Assembly (NCBI RefSeq): GCF_020497125.1 | Contig: NC_059075.1 | Span: 29,982,003-30,046,002, forward strand | Length of the DNA: 64,000 nt | DNA from: Mauremys mutica | Lineage: Eukaryota > Chordata > Testudines > Geoemydidae | Direction of reading: 5' to 3' | Shown here: in pieces, positions 24,640 through 36,600 of the stretch | Position numbering within the stretch: position 1 is the stretch's first letter | Layout: each line of letters begins with the position of its first letter | Program-made: the position numbers and the translations under genes | The notes under the pieces: generated by a model | Told to the model about the DNA's origin: nothing | The model's input: the letters and a program-made list of their open reading frames with translations, nothing else | Database searches by the model: none

Positions 24640-27600
24640 CGTCAACACCCACCGTGGGCCTTCGCAAGGCTTGTTTTAAACAGTCGGATTCCCCTGGTCC
24701 ACACTAGTTCTAAGTCAGCTGCCAGCTCCGTGGAGCGGGAGAGGCAAGACACCCCACTGCAGCTGGGGTGATCCACAGGAAGGGCCCAGCTCGTGTCCAG
24801 CTTGTTGCCCCCCTGGGAGAGGGCGGCACCTCATCCAGCCGCAGCTCACACCCAGCCATGCTTTGCGCCTCAGCCCTCCTCTGGCCCTGGCAGGAGCTCG
24901 CTCTTCCCTCCCACCCCTTACCCTGGCCCAACAGGGCTCGCTCTTCCTTCTCCATCACCACGGCCCCGGGGCTGAGAGAAGCTCACTCTCCTATCCCTGC
25001 CACCACTACCCCAGGGCTGGAGGAGTTTTGTGCACCCGACAATTATTGGGGGGCCTGTGCCACTGTTTCTCCCCCCACTTGTGCATGCCCCAGAATGTCA
25101 CTTAGGGCTGATTTTTTGAGACATTTGTAAATTGCCAAAAGCCCTATTCTCAATGCAGTTATACTGGCATGAATGCTTATTTTGCTCACCAAACTGGTCC
25201 AAGCTACACCTGCAAAAGCACTCTTTTGCCACTATAAGCTGCATCAATGCTAGCAGGCCTTTTTATCTGTATAGCCATACTGACAAGCCTTTTCAAATAT
25301 AGACCTGGCCGTGGGTATTGTAGGCAGGGGAGGCTATGCCTCCCCAAACAGCCTAGCATGGCTCTGCCCACGCTCCACCAGGCCCCCTCCTGCCTGCTGC
25401 TCCCTTCTGTGGCCGAGAGCTGGGGAAGGCAGATTGGGGCCCATGGTGCGCAAGGCGATGCCATGCCATGACACCCATCTTCCAGGCACTGGGACCATGC
25501 TGAGGCTGGGGGCTCCCCGGCCGTGCTGCCTGCCCAGCGCTGGGGCCGGGGGCACTCTGGCCATGCCCGCCTGCCTAGCACTGGGGCAAATGGTGGGGCG
25601 GTGTGCTCTGGGCTCCGGCAGGGGAGCAGAAGGGGCAGGGCCTCAGGCAGAGGAGGGAGGGGTTGGGGGCTAGCCTCCCCCTAGGGCGCGTTTGCCCGCC
25701 GCCCATGGACCTGGCCAAAATAACTAGCCGCTTTTGAAAGTCTTGGTTATGCATGCCTTCTTGTTCTATTCTTTATGCAAATGCAGCTGAGGAAGAAATG
25801 AGGAAACCTAAAAGCTTAAGGTGCAGTGGAGAAACCCCCATCTCCTTCCAGGCAACAGAGTGTGACAGCAGTTTCTCTCTGAACAATGAGTAAACAAGTG
25901 AATTCAGTTGTCATTAAGAAGACTGTCTCCCACTATTTTTAAAAAGTGCCTTAACTCCTACTGAGGCTATGTCTACACTGCACAGTTAACCCAGAATTTT
26001 GAGGACTAGATCAGCCTCACCCAGGTGTGAGCATCTCCACTGGAAACCATAGCTGAATTACTGTGTCCTCAGTGTTTCTGCACTCACCCATGTGCTGGTA
26101 AAAGACTCTTAAGTAGACTTGGCCTTTGGGACCCCAAAATGAGATGCTTTAAAAGGATCTGATTTTTAGAGACTGGATACCTATGAATTTTGAATATCAG
26201 ACTCCTTTAAAGTATGTTTGGGGACCCAAAAAATCACTATTCACTTGAAAACTTTGGCCTATTTTAGACAAAAATTGATGTTTTTATAAACAGTTTTTTC
26301 AAAGATCTGATTGGCATCTTATTCACAAAGGATTCAGTCATCCTTTTTGTGGTGACTGAGAAATCTCCGAAGAGTTGGTCAGTGATTTACGTGTAGCTTT
26401 ATTTTGGGCTGCATCTAAGGGTATACCTGTATGAAATATTTTTCCAGTTATACCAGTGTAATTACACCAGTATCTCCCTCCTTGTTCTGGAATAAGAGTG
26501 CTTTTTTGGCATAGCTTGAACTGCTGCCAAAGTGACAAACTAAACCAGAAAAAGACCTTCTTTTACCAGAATAAAAGTAGCCCATGAGGAGTTGTGGTGG
26601 TATGACAGTGGTTTAAATTTACACCCTATCTTGTGTGGGTGTGACTTCTCCATGTAGATAAGCCCTAAATGTACAGAGACAGCAGCTGACAATGGTTAGG
26701 AAGCTGCATCAATTATATTGTTTTATAGAAAAGAGCTAGTGTTTTGCACTGAGGTTTTACAGTGTTAACACCTGAATGGTTGGCATCACCCTTATTTCCA
26801 CTGCGGTAAATGAGTCCTATGAAGAAAAAAAAAAAGTGTACTGGAAAGGACATTGATGAGAAAATGAGTTACTCTAGTCTGCTTTGAATGTACATATAAT
26901 TAAAAAAACCTTCCAAAACAAACACTGCACACACAATCTGCCCCCCCCAAAGGTGGGGGGGAGAAGAGGGTGAGACAAGTGAATCATAGGGACAGATGTT
27001 AGTCACATTTCTTAAGGTACTACTTAAGATACTTTAATGATGAGGACAGTTTAAGACAGGGGTTGGCAACCTACGGCATGCGTACCACCTTTGGCACACG
27101 GGCCGATTTTGCCTGGCACGTGGCTGCCAGCCAGGGTCCTGGCCACAGGCCCCGTTCAGCGTGCGGCCGGCTGAGTGAATTGGAACCCCAGGCCGGCAGA
27201 GGCTGAGTGGGGCCGGTGGCCGGGACCCCAGACCGGCGGTAGGCATGCCCCCTGGCTCCCCCCTCACCGTGCTCGGGTTCTGCGGCCCCCTGGAGTGAGA
27301 GCCACCAGGGCGCGGGGCCCTGAGCCTGCTGCGGGAGGGGTGGCGGCAGCAGCTCACACTCCCGGGAGCCACAGAGCCCGAGAGTGGCGAGGGGGGAGCC
27401 GGGGGGCACACGGGGACCACCGCCCTCATGCATCTCCTGCAGGAGCCCCCCCACGGGGGGGGGGGACCGGGCTCCCTCCTCACCCCACTCGAGTTCTGCG
27501 GCTCCTGGAAGTGTGAGCCGCCGCCGCCACTGCCCCTCTCACAGCTCCCCTCTCCCGCTGCCTCAGCACTCCACGTGGAGTTAGCGTCTGACCAGCATGG

Positions 27601-30600
27601 GTATGGTAAGGGGAGTCCCGGGGGGCAGTCAGGGAGTAGGGGAAGGGTTTGATGGGTTGGGAGTTCTGGGGGTCCTGTCAGGGGGTGGGGAGTGGTTGGA
27701 TGGGGCGTGGGAGTCCCGGGGGTCTGTCTGGGGGTGGGGGTGTGGATAAGGGTTGGGGCAGTCAGGGGACAGGTAGGGTTCTAGGGGGGCAGTTAGGGGA
27801 CAAGGAGCAGGGAGGCTTAGGTAGGGGGTGGGATTCTGGGGAGCAGTTAGGGGCAGGGGTCCCAGGAGGGGGCAGTCAGGGGACAAGGAGCAGGGGGAGG
27901 GTTGGGGGCTCTGACCGGGGCATCAGGGTGGGAAGTGGGAGGGAGTGGATGGGGGTGGGGCTAGGGCAGGGCTCTCCCCTCTTTTTTATTGTTGAAATAT
28001 GGTAACCCTAGGTGAAGGGGGAGCCGGGGGGCGCATGGGGGCTGGCGCTCGCATGCATCCACTGCAGCCTGCAGGAGCCCCCTGCAAGGCGCCGGGCCGC
28101 AGCCTGGGCAGGAGGGGCGGGGGGGCAGCTGTTCCCCGCTAGCAGCGCCTCCGCCTTTGCAGGGCTGCTGCCCCCCACACCGCGCCGGCTCCTCCATGGC
28201 TGGGGCTTGCTGCTGCCGCAAGCGGGATGCTCTTGCTCTCCGGTGCTTCCGGAAGGCGGCTCCTCCCAGCCGAGCTGCTGCAGCGGCCCAAGCCCGGCAA
28301 AGCCAGTGAGTGGACTCGGGGCGGGGGCCACCTTGGTGGGGTGGGGAGGGCTTGTGGGAGGGGCTGTGCACCCTCCAGGGGAGTTCAGGGGGTGAAAAAG
28401 GGGGAACCTGGTCTGGGGAGCAGCCCCTGGGCAGGCTGTCCCCTGGGGTCTATAAAAGCCCGTTGGGATTTGCCCCTCAATGAACCGATGTGCGGCGGGG
28501 CGCAAGGTGGAAGTTTTGACTAGGGCGCAAAATATCCTTGAACCAGCCCTGCCCCAGGGGGTGCGTGCACCCCAAGTTAAGAACCACTGCACTAAACTGA
28601 TAAGATCTGCATTTTAATTTAATTTTAAATGAAGCTTCTTAAACATTTTAAAAAACTTGTTTACTTTACATACAACAATAATTTATAGACTTATAGAGAG
28701 AGACCTTCTAAAAACGTTAAAATGTATTACTGGCACGCGAAACCTTAAATTTGAGTGAATAAATGAAGACTCGGCACAGCACTTCTTAAAGGTTGCCGAC
28801 CCCTGGTTTAAGAACTGATATAGAACAGAATAACGTGAAAAGGAGTTCCAGAGAGCAGATGCAAGAAATGTAAATGATAAAATGTGGTGTTAACACCAAA
28901 AGGAGTAAAAACAGTCACGCAAACAACAAATATGGCTATGAGAACAGAGCAGGAGGATGTGTTTGGGGGAAGATAAGTAATCAAAATGAGATTTTAGACA
29001 TATCAAGCGGTAGTAATGGCACCAAAGTGCTGAGGAGGAGGTTGAAAAGTGCAGAGAAAAGATGCTGAAGCAATGCTAGGGGAGGAGAAAGGGCCACAGT
29101 ATGGAGGAGGGTATAACAGGAGCAACAAGTGGCAAATAATCTATCTGAGGCTGCTGCCCTATCTAGATTAATATGATGTAAAGCCTAGCCTACAGAAGTT
29201 TACCAGCATAGCTATGTCAGTTAGGAGTGTGTTTTTTTTTAAAACCGATATAGCTATACCAGTAACAGCTGTAGCCTAAATACAATTATACTGGTATACC
29301 TGTGCTTATACTAGTTCCACAACCTGGAATAAACTATATCAGTGTAAACACAGTTCACTGATATAACTGAATCCACATGATAAGGTTTTGATGGTTTAAC
29401 TATACAGGCAAAGCCTAATGTAGACAAGGCCTAAGACAGAATATGCAAGTCCTCACTTTTTGCCTTTTAAATGTCTCCCAAAATATCCCCTTCTTTCTTC
29501 AACTGACCTCTATTCTGATTAGTAGCAGTAGTACTAGGAGCACATGGAGGCCTGATGAGGTGCCATTTGTGCCTAGTGTTTTACAATCACAGGGTAAAAA
29601 GATATTTCCCCAAAAAGTTTTGCCATCTAATTAAATCAAGATGTAATAAGTGAGTGTAACAAGCAATAAGGAGAAGAAGAGAGAAGACCAAGGAAATTCA
29701 TACAAACCAATTTACAAAGGCTAGTTATGTCCACAATTGAATGGTTCTGGGTTGGTTAATATTTGTACATCAGAAGTTTTTGTTGTCCATCAGTTTGGAG
29801 CTTGTTTTTACAGGGAAATGTACTATAATTATACCACTATAGTTATATTGGCATAATTCCTAGTGCAGACACACTTATTCTGAAATAAGAGTGCCTTTCT
29901 CTAGTTTAGTTTGTCAGTATTGTGTAGTTTAGTTATGCTGGTATGGTTATGCTGATAGAGTTCCCTGTGAAGCTAAGCCCATAGCCATTTACTGTAGGCA
30001 CCACAGAAGACGTAGATCTTTGGGAAGGATTTCAAGGTCAGAAGAGTGACTGCACAGATTAGTGCTTTCCAGTTCTCTTTTTCCCTAGCAAACCTCACAC
30101 ACGTCTGCTTCATATCTTACATTTTTACCTTGATCTCTCCTATTCTTTTCTTGTCTGTTGTCAAGATCTGTGTTTAATATAAGCAGTTTGGGGCAGGGAC
30201 TGGTGAAGTGTCATACAGATGTCTATGTTGAAATATAAATATTTAAGTTTACAGAGCTGGGTGGAAGAAAATCTAGTCTGATGTAATAGGAAATACAACT
30301 CCTTTAGCAAGGACGATTAGATTTCCAAAGTAAATCATGTGAAGAGATTGTGCTACAGCAGATTTTTTTAAAAACATGGAATGTACCTCATCTTTTCCTG
30401 GAATCTTGCACAATTACCACTCCTTCTCTGTGTCAGACTAGACTATGAAGACAGGGCTTTTCCTATATTATTAACATTTCACTAGTATAACTAAATTGAT
30501 CTAATTAAACCAGGTCAAATCCCTAATGTGGACACTCCTAACCCAGTTTAATCTTTGCTTTGAATGTGCTAATAAATTACTGATTTAAGCTAAACCAATA

Positions 30601-33600
30601 AAAGTGAAGTTTAATCATGTTTCAGTGTCTACGTCCGGAGTTTTCTCTGGTTTAATTGGATTGATTTAATTAAATCTGTGCAACTTTCCTAACCTTGACT
30701 AGATCAGGGATGGGCAAACTATGGCCTGCGGGCTGGATGTAGCCCACCAGCCGTTTTAATCCGGCCCTCAAGCTCCTGCTGGGGAGCAGGGTCTGGGGAT
30801 TGCCCCCCTCTGATGCTCCAGCCAGGGAGCGGGGTTGGGGGCCACTCTGCACGGCTCCTGGAAGCAGCAGCATGGCCCCCCTCCAGCTCCTATGTGTAGA
30901 GGCAGCCAGGGGGCTCCGCTCTGCACACTGCCCCGCCCCAAGCGCGGCCCGCACAGCTCCCATTGGCTGTGAACCGCGGCCAATGGGAGCTGCAGGGGCA
31001 GTGCCTGCAGACTGGGCAACATGCAGAGCTGCCTGGCTGCGCCTCGCATAGAAGCTGGACAAGGGACTTCCAGGTGCTGCTTCCGGGAGCTGCTTGAGTA
31101 AGTGCTGCCTGGAGCCTGCACCTCTGAGCCTCTCCCCGTGCCCCAACCCCCGGCCCAGTCCTGATCCCCCTCTCACCCTCCGACCCCCTTGGTCCCAGCC
31201 TGGAGCACCCTCCTGCACCCCAAAACCTTCATCCCCAGCCCTACCCCAGAGCCTGCACCCCCAGCTGGAGCCCTCATTCCCCGCCCCCACACACACTCCA
31301 CCTCCCTGCCCCAGCCCGGAGACCCCTCCAATACTCTGAACTCTTCATTTCTGGCCCATCCTGGAACCTGCACCCCCAACCAGAGCCATCACCGCCTCCC
31401 GCACCCCAACCCCAATTCAGTCAGCATTCATGCCTGCCATACAATTGCTATTCCCAAATGTGGCCCTCGGGCCAAAAAGTTTGCTCACTCCGGACTAGAT
31501 CATAGGAAGGGGTTAGAATTAAAAAACAAACAAAGGAAAAACAAATCCCCCCCAACCACACAAAGTATAACCTGAAAGAAAACCTCTCTTGGTGTAATGT
31601 TATTTGAAGTTCCACTGAAATGTTGAAAAATGCATTTCTGGAAAATGTCATAGTTATCTAGTGGTAGAGGAGACTTATTTTGTCAGTAGTCCATTAAATC
31701 ATCAACAGATTGTAGAGCTAAAATAATTTGATGGTGAGGGAAGTTTCTAAAACAAAATATTACTGCTTTCCTAGTGGAGGCATGTATTTTTAATATAAGA
31801 TCACTTTAATGTACATTGTAATTTCTGTTATAAAAAAAAAGAGATTTAACTATAGCAGCCATGTCTCTCTTTAAAGGAAATCTGCACATTGATATCCTGT
31901 TTATAATAAGGGCAAGAGTTTGATTAGAAATTCTGTAGTTTAGCTTTTCACAGAAATTCTGTTTACATACCCTTAAGATACTTAGAGTTATTCCACAAAG
32001 AATGTGTAATAAGGTGGGGGAGAATCTTTCCTAGCTCAAAACGCTGATCAAGTTAATTTTTCAGATGTCAGACCACATAAATCATAACTGTTTAGGCCAA
32101 GCACTTAGTCATTTAAGGCCTAATCCAGAGCTCACTGAAGTGAAGGGGAATCTTCCATTGACTCGGCTCGACTTTGGATCAGGCCTTCAGTGCATGGGAT
32201 TTTAGTTTAGATTTCTTTGCAGAAGGCATTATGTTCCCAGTAACCTTTCACTGAAGTCTGTTGTGCATAAGAAAGTGCTACAAAAACATTCATGTAATTA
32301 ATGGCTTTTTTCCCCCAATCAGGACTTGGGCAATTGGATTTTAATTGTACAGCGGTGGGTACTATTATTGTCAGTAGCCATTTCTGTGCTATAATCTAAT
32401 TGCTCCAAGCCCTGATTGGAAAAAAACATTGTATTACCATAGCAGGCAGGAGTGCTAGTAATGGACGAGAAGGACCCTGTTGTGCTAGGCCAGCGTTTCT
32501 CAAATGCGGCCACCGTTACCACATGTGGCCACTAGGGGCTTTTCTTGTGCCCACAGCCTCCTGGGCTGTGATGGGGGCAGTGCAAAGGAGAGCCCCCTCC
32601 CCTCCCTGTTGCTCCTGGATGCTGAGGCTGGCAGCAGGGGTCGGGCCCCGTCCCAGTCTGGAGTCATGTGGGACACAATGCTGGAGGAGTAGGTAGCCAG
32701 CGAGTTCCCCACCTTCCCATGGGTGGCAGGGCTCAGGCTTTGGGCTTCAGCCCTGGGGTGGTGGGGCAGCAAACTTTGTCTGTGGAGCTTCAGGCTCCAG
32801 GCCTGGGCTCTGGCTGCACAGTGGCAGGCCCCAGGCTCTGGCCACATGGCTTCAGGCTCTGCCCCTGGACCCTGTCCTCTGGCCATGGGGCTCTCAGCGG
32901 TCTGGCCGCAGGGCTTCAGGCTCCAGGCCCCCACTGCCTCTCCCAGCCCCATCTCCCCTGGACCCCACTGCCTCCCCCAACCCTCCATCCATGGCTTAAT
33001 TTGCCAGGACTGATTAAGTCTGTTGTGAAAAGTGATATTAACAAACATACTAGTATCACTTTTCACAACAGACTTACTAGCTAGCAATAAATAAATTACA
33101 ATTTGGACGTGTATATGTGCATATTTATTTGATTATTCTAAAGCTAATCAAGTATTTTAGGAAAAAGTGAGAGAGTGGCCATCAGCAAGAATTGGTGGCC
33201 GCACTCTGAGGCCACCAAAAAATTTGTCCTGAGAACCCCTGTGCTAGGCGGTGTACAAATAAAAATATTGTTCCCGCCCCAAAAAGTTTACAACCTTAGT
33301 TGACAGTGGATAACAGATGGATAAAGACCAGTGGTCCCCAAACTTTTCAGGGTTGCATCCCCCATTACAGGGTCTGTGCCCTCCCAGAGCCTGCTGGGAC
33401 CGGGGCCATGGCTTAGAGGAAGGGATGCGGACAGGGGTAAGGGGATTGAGGCTGGGGTCACAGCTGGGGGCTGGGCCAGTGGGGCCGGGGCCAGGAGCAG
33501 AACTAGGTGGCCCTCCTTCCCCACCCCTCTTGGGGGCTGGCCCAGGCCTCAGCCGTGCCCGCCTGAATGTTCCTCCATGCCCTCCCCCAGTGGGGTGCCC

Positions 33601-36600
33601 CCCACGGTTTGGGGACCTCTGATATAGACAAATAGATTTGGGTGGCACAAGGAAACAGTAAGACTCTATTGATAGGCAGAGGTCTCAGCTGCCTACCCAT
33701 TGTCAAGTTTTTTGTAGGTATTATAGCAAAGAGTTTTAAGGAGGCATTTGAAGGTGGATATGAATTAGTTTTGCAGATGTTTCCAGGAGGCTTCTCCCAA
33801 GCATGGAGGGCAGCCTGGGAGAAACCACTAATGTGCTTGTTTGAAAGTTTAACAAGTGGGTGATGAAGGCTGATATTACCAGGGCCGGCTCCAAGCACCA
33901 GCTCAGCAAGCAGGTGCTTGGGGTAGCCAAGGGGAAGGGGCGGCACATCGGGCACTTTGGCGGTGGGTCCCTCGGTCCCTCTCAGAGGGAAGGACCTGCC
34001 GCCGAATTGCCGCTGAAGAAGAAAGCGGCGCGGTGTAGCTGCCGCTAATCGCGGCTGCTTTTTTTTTTTTTCCCCTCCTTCCCGCTGCTTGGGGCACCAA
34101 AACCCTTGGAGCCGGCCCTGGGTATTACTGGCCTACCAAAGATAAGAATTGACATTTCAATTGCAAAGAAGAGATAATAGGTAGGGTGGGGACAGGCTGT
34201 GAAGGGCCTTGAAAGTGAATATAAGCAGTTTATGTCTGATGCAATGGAGAAGAGGAAGCCAGTGGAGGGATGCAAAAAGAGGGATGACATGGTCAAAGTG
34301 GCAGGCTAGGAGAAAGCCATTAAGCCTTTGATGACAGCTGTGTGCTCAGGCTTTCTGGAGGCTCCCAATCCTTTATATTTACAGGTAGTTACTGAAAGCC
34401 CATGCTGTTGCACGGGTGTCATTCAGAAAGTCGTGTGTGTAAAAAAAGCTGAAAATGGGGCCCTTGTTTCCCACACACCATGTTGTAGGGAGAAGTATTG
34501 CTGTTTATACATGTTTCCCAAAGTCTGTGCACAGAGCTTGCCCTGGCTGGAGGCACAAGCATCTTTTTGCAATCCCCAGCTTCTCTGATCAGCTGCCACA
34601 TTCCACCTGCCACCGAACCTTTGGACTCCAACATTCCATCCTGTTCTCACAGCGACGATAGAATCTGGTGATATTCTGAACAGAAGGAGCTCTCAGCCAT
34701 GATTGTAACTGTTTTCATCCCTTCACACTGACTCAAGACATTTTAGGCTTCACAGTGACAATTGTGAAATCCTGTTATTTAGATGAGGATGTTGGTCCGG
34801 AGTTTCTTTTAGACAAAAAGCCTATAAAGTGATTTTTGTTTGTTCCCAAAGATTAACAAGGACATTCTGCTCTATTTCAGGCTGATGTATGCCATGCTTA
34901 CCAGATTGTACACAGAAATGGAATTCCAGATGAACAGATCATTGTCATGATGTATGATGACATTGCAGATAATGATGAGTAAGTGAAGAACATGGCAAGA
35001 ATATTAAACCATATACTACATATTTTTTTTCCTGTTCCATAGTTAGCAATAGTACTTTGTGTGTATGTAGCACCTCAAAAAGAAGAATCCTAGCATTCCA
35101 CAGAATATGTACAGGGACCACTTCACCCATCACTGAAATGAGTTCACTTTAGGATGTGTGCCTTGCAAATTTCTAAATTTCAAGAGTAAGATCCTGATCT
35201 CAGTTATAGCAGTGTAAATTCAGAGCTCCTCGGTAACTTACTTTTGCATGTTGTGATACAAGTAAACAATCTTAATTTTTATTATACATAGTAAAAATTA
35301 TCTGTTATGTAGTACTTTACAGTACAGACATGCCTATATAGTGTGGATATCTTTATGGGCCATTGTCAGCCTGTTTAATCCCCAAAGCTTACTTTACATG
35401 AAAAAAGGAAATTCCCATGCATCATCGGATTTGGTATCTTTGGCCATATTTGCGTTTATAATGCAACCAGCTCTTGCATTGCACTTTTCACGAGTAAATC
35501 TTGAAATGCTGTACAAAGGAGGTCAGTATTTATGTGCAGCTGCACCCAGTTTCAGTGATAGCCCTTCACTCTGGACTAATTTCAACACTCAGCTCTAACT
35601 TTTGGTTCCTAGAAGCTGTGTGGGCACAGTGACAGCCACACCTTAGTCAGCTGCCTTAATTGATAAACTGAACTAGCTGACACTAGCTGGTTAATATTTT
35701 GCTATCAGTGACTGCAATTACACAGCACTGGCAATAGTTCAGGTGTCAAAAGAGAGTAAAACTATTAAAAAGCAGAACCAGCAAGGGCTATTTCAAGCAC
35801 CCAGGCTGAAAATCCAGGGATTATAGCCATCACGAACCATGTCCTGCACCCTCAGAACAATTTACCTGGTCTTGCCACTGGGTACATGGGGCTTGAGCTA
35901 GACATATGTAATTGATAAGGCACAAAGACCTCCACATGATCATTCAAAAATCAGTTTTAAAGAGTGATGCTTTTGTAAATAAATATGTACAAATATTTGG
36001 GCTTGATCTTGTCGATGTTTCATGACCTTTTGATATTTTTCTAGTTAATTTGTTGGCACTATATGGCATATGATTTATTCTTAATACGTGTGTCCAACTT
36101 AATTTTCAGAAATCCAACTAAAGGCATAATCATCAATAGACCCAATGGCACAGATGTATACAAGGGAGTGCCAAAGGACTATGTACAAGAGGTAGGACCG
36201 AAGTAATCTCTACTGTTCACCAATATGTATGAGATTTAACATTCCTTAGTGACCCATGTAAATCTTTTTTCACCCCCCAGGCTGTTAGATATTCCTGAAT
36301 ACATTGAGTATTAAGCCTCTGGTTGATACAAAGCACTGAAAGGGTGAACATCCAGCTGGATGGCTTGACAACCTTTTCTAACCAGGATGTAAACAGAGGG
36401 CATATTAAAGTGGAGCAGAAACTATAACAATAGACTATTCCATTATTTCTGCACCATGCTCAGAGTGAGGGGAGGGGAAATTTTACAATTAAAAAAAATC
36501 AATAACTCAATATGTAAACATGCACTGATTAAATTTCACTGTAGATTTGATGAAACAATCACTCATTGAGTGTATGGCTCAGTAGCCCAATATCTGAGTA

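Larger units (their letters stand above)
27057..28805. mobile_element. Long hAT element, 1749 bp, perfect TSD
   Basis: CAGGGGTTGGCAACCT and AGGTTGCCGACCCCTG are the inverted ends, flanked by the perfect duplication GTTTAAGA (27049-27056 and 28806-28813). The right 230 bp match the 302-bp copy at 58200-58501. The interior is far longer, GC-rich and contains a degenerate minisatellite and at least one probable nested element. Long open frames exist on both strands but show no transposase motifs. Confidence 0.9.
33242..34340 (-). mobile_element. Old LINE-tail repeat carrying hAT insertions
   Basis: TGCTAGGCGGTGTACAAATA, CCCCAAAAAGTTTACAACC and GGGTGGCACAAGGAAACAG belong to the repeat also present at 10475 and 49000. 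It is broken at three places by hAT elements (32491-33241, 33329-33621, 33880-34120), each with recognisable duplications. The part after 34121 (GGGATGACATGGTCAAAGTG) is probably its continuation. Classification as a LINE tail is inferred. Confidence 0.5.

Noticed and set aside
27034..28592. Long open frames on both strands (up to 194 residues)
   Set aside because: They lie wholly inside or across the hAT at 27057-28805, in GC-rich tandem sequence, with no protein motifs. They are compositional.
30670..31296. Minus-strand open frame of 208 residues
   Set aside because: It covers a hAT element with a perfect duplication. The low-complexity Pro/Gly/Ala/Ser-rich product matches no family.
32500..33087. 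Minus-strand open frame of 195 residues
   Set aside because: Internal to the hAT at 32491. A similar frame in the second copy at 50153 is broken, as expected of non-coding DNA.
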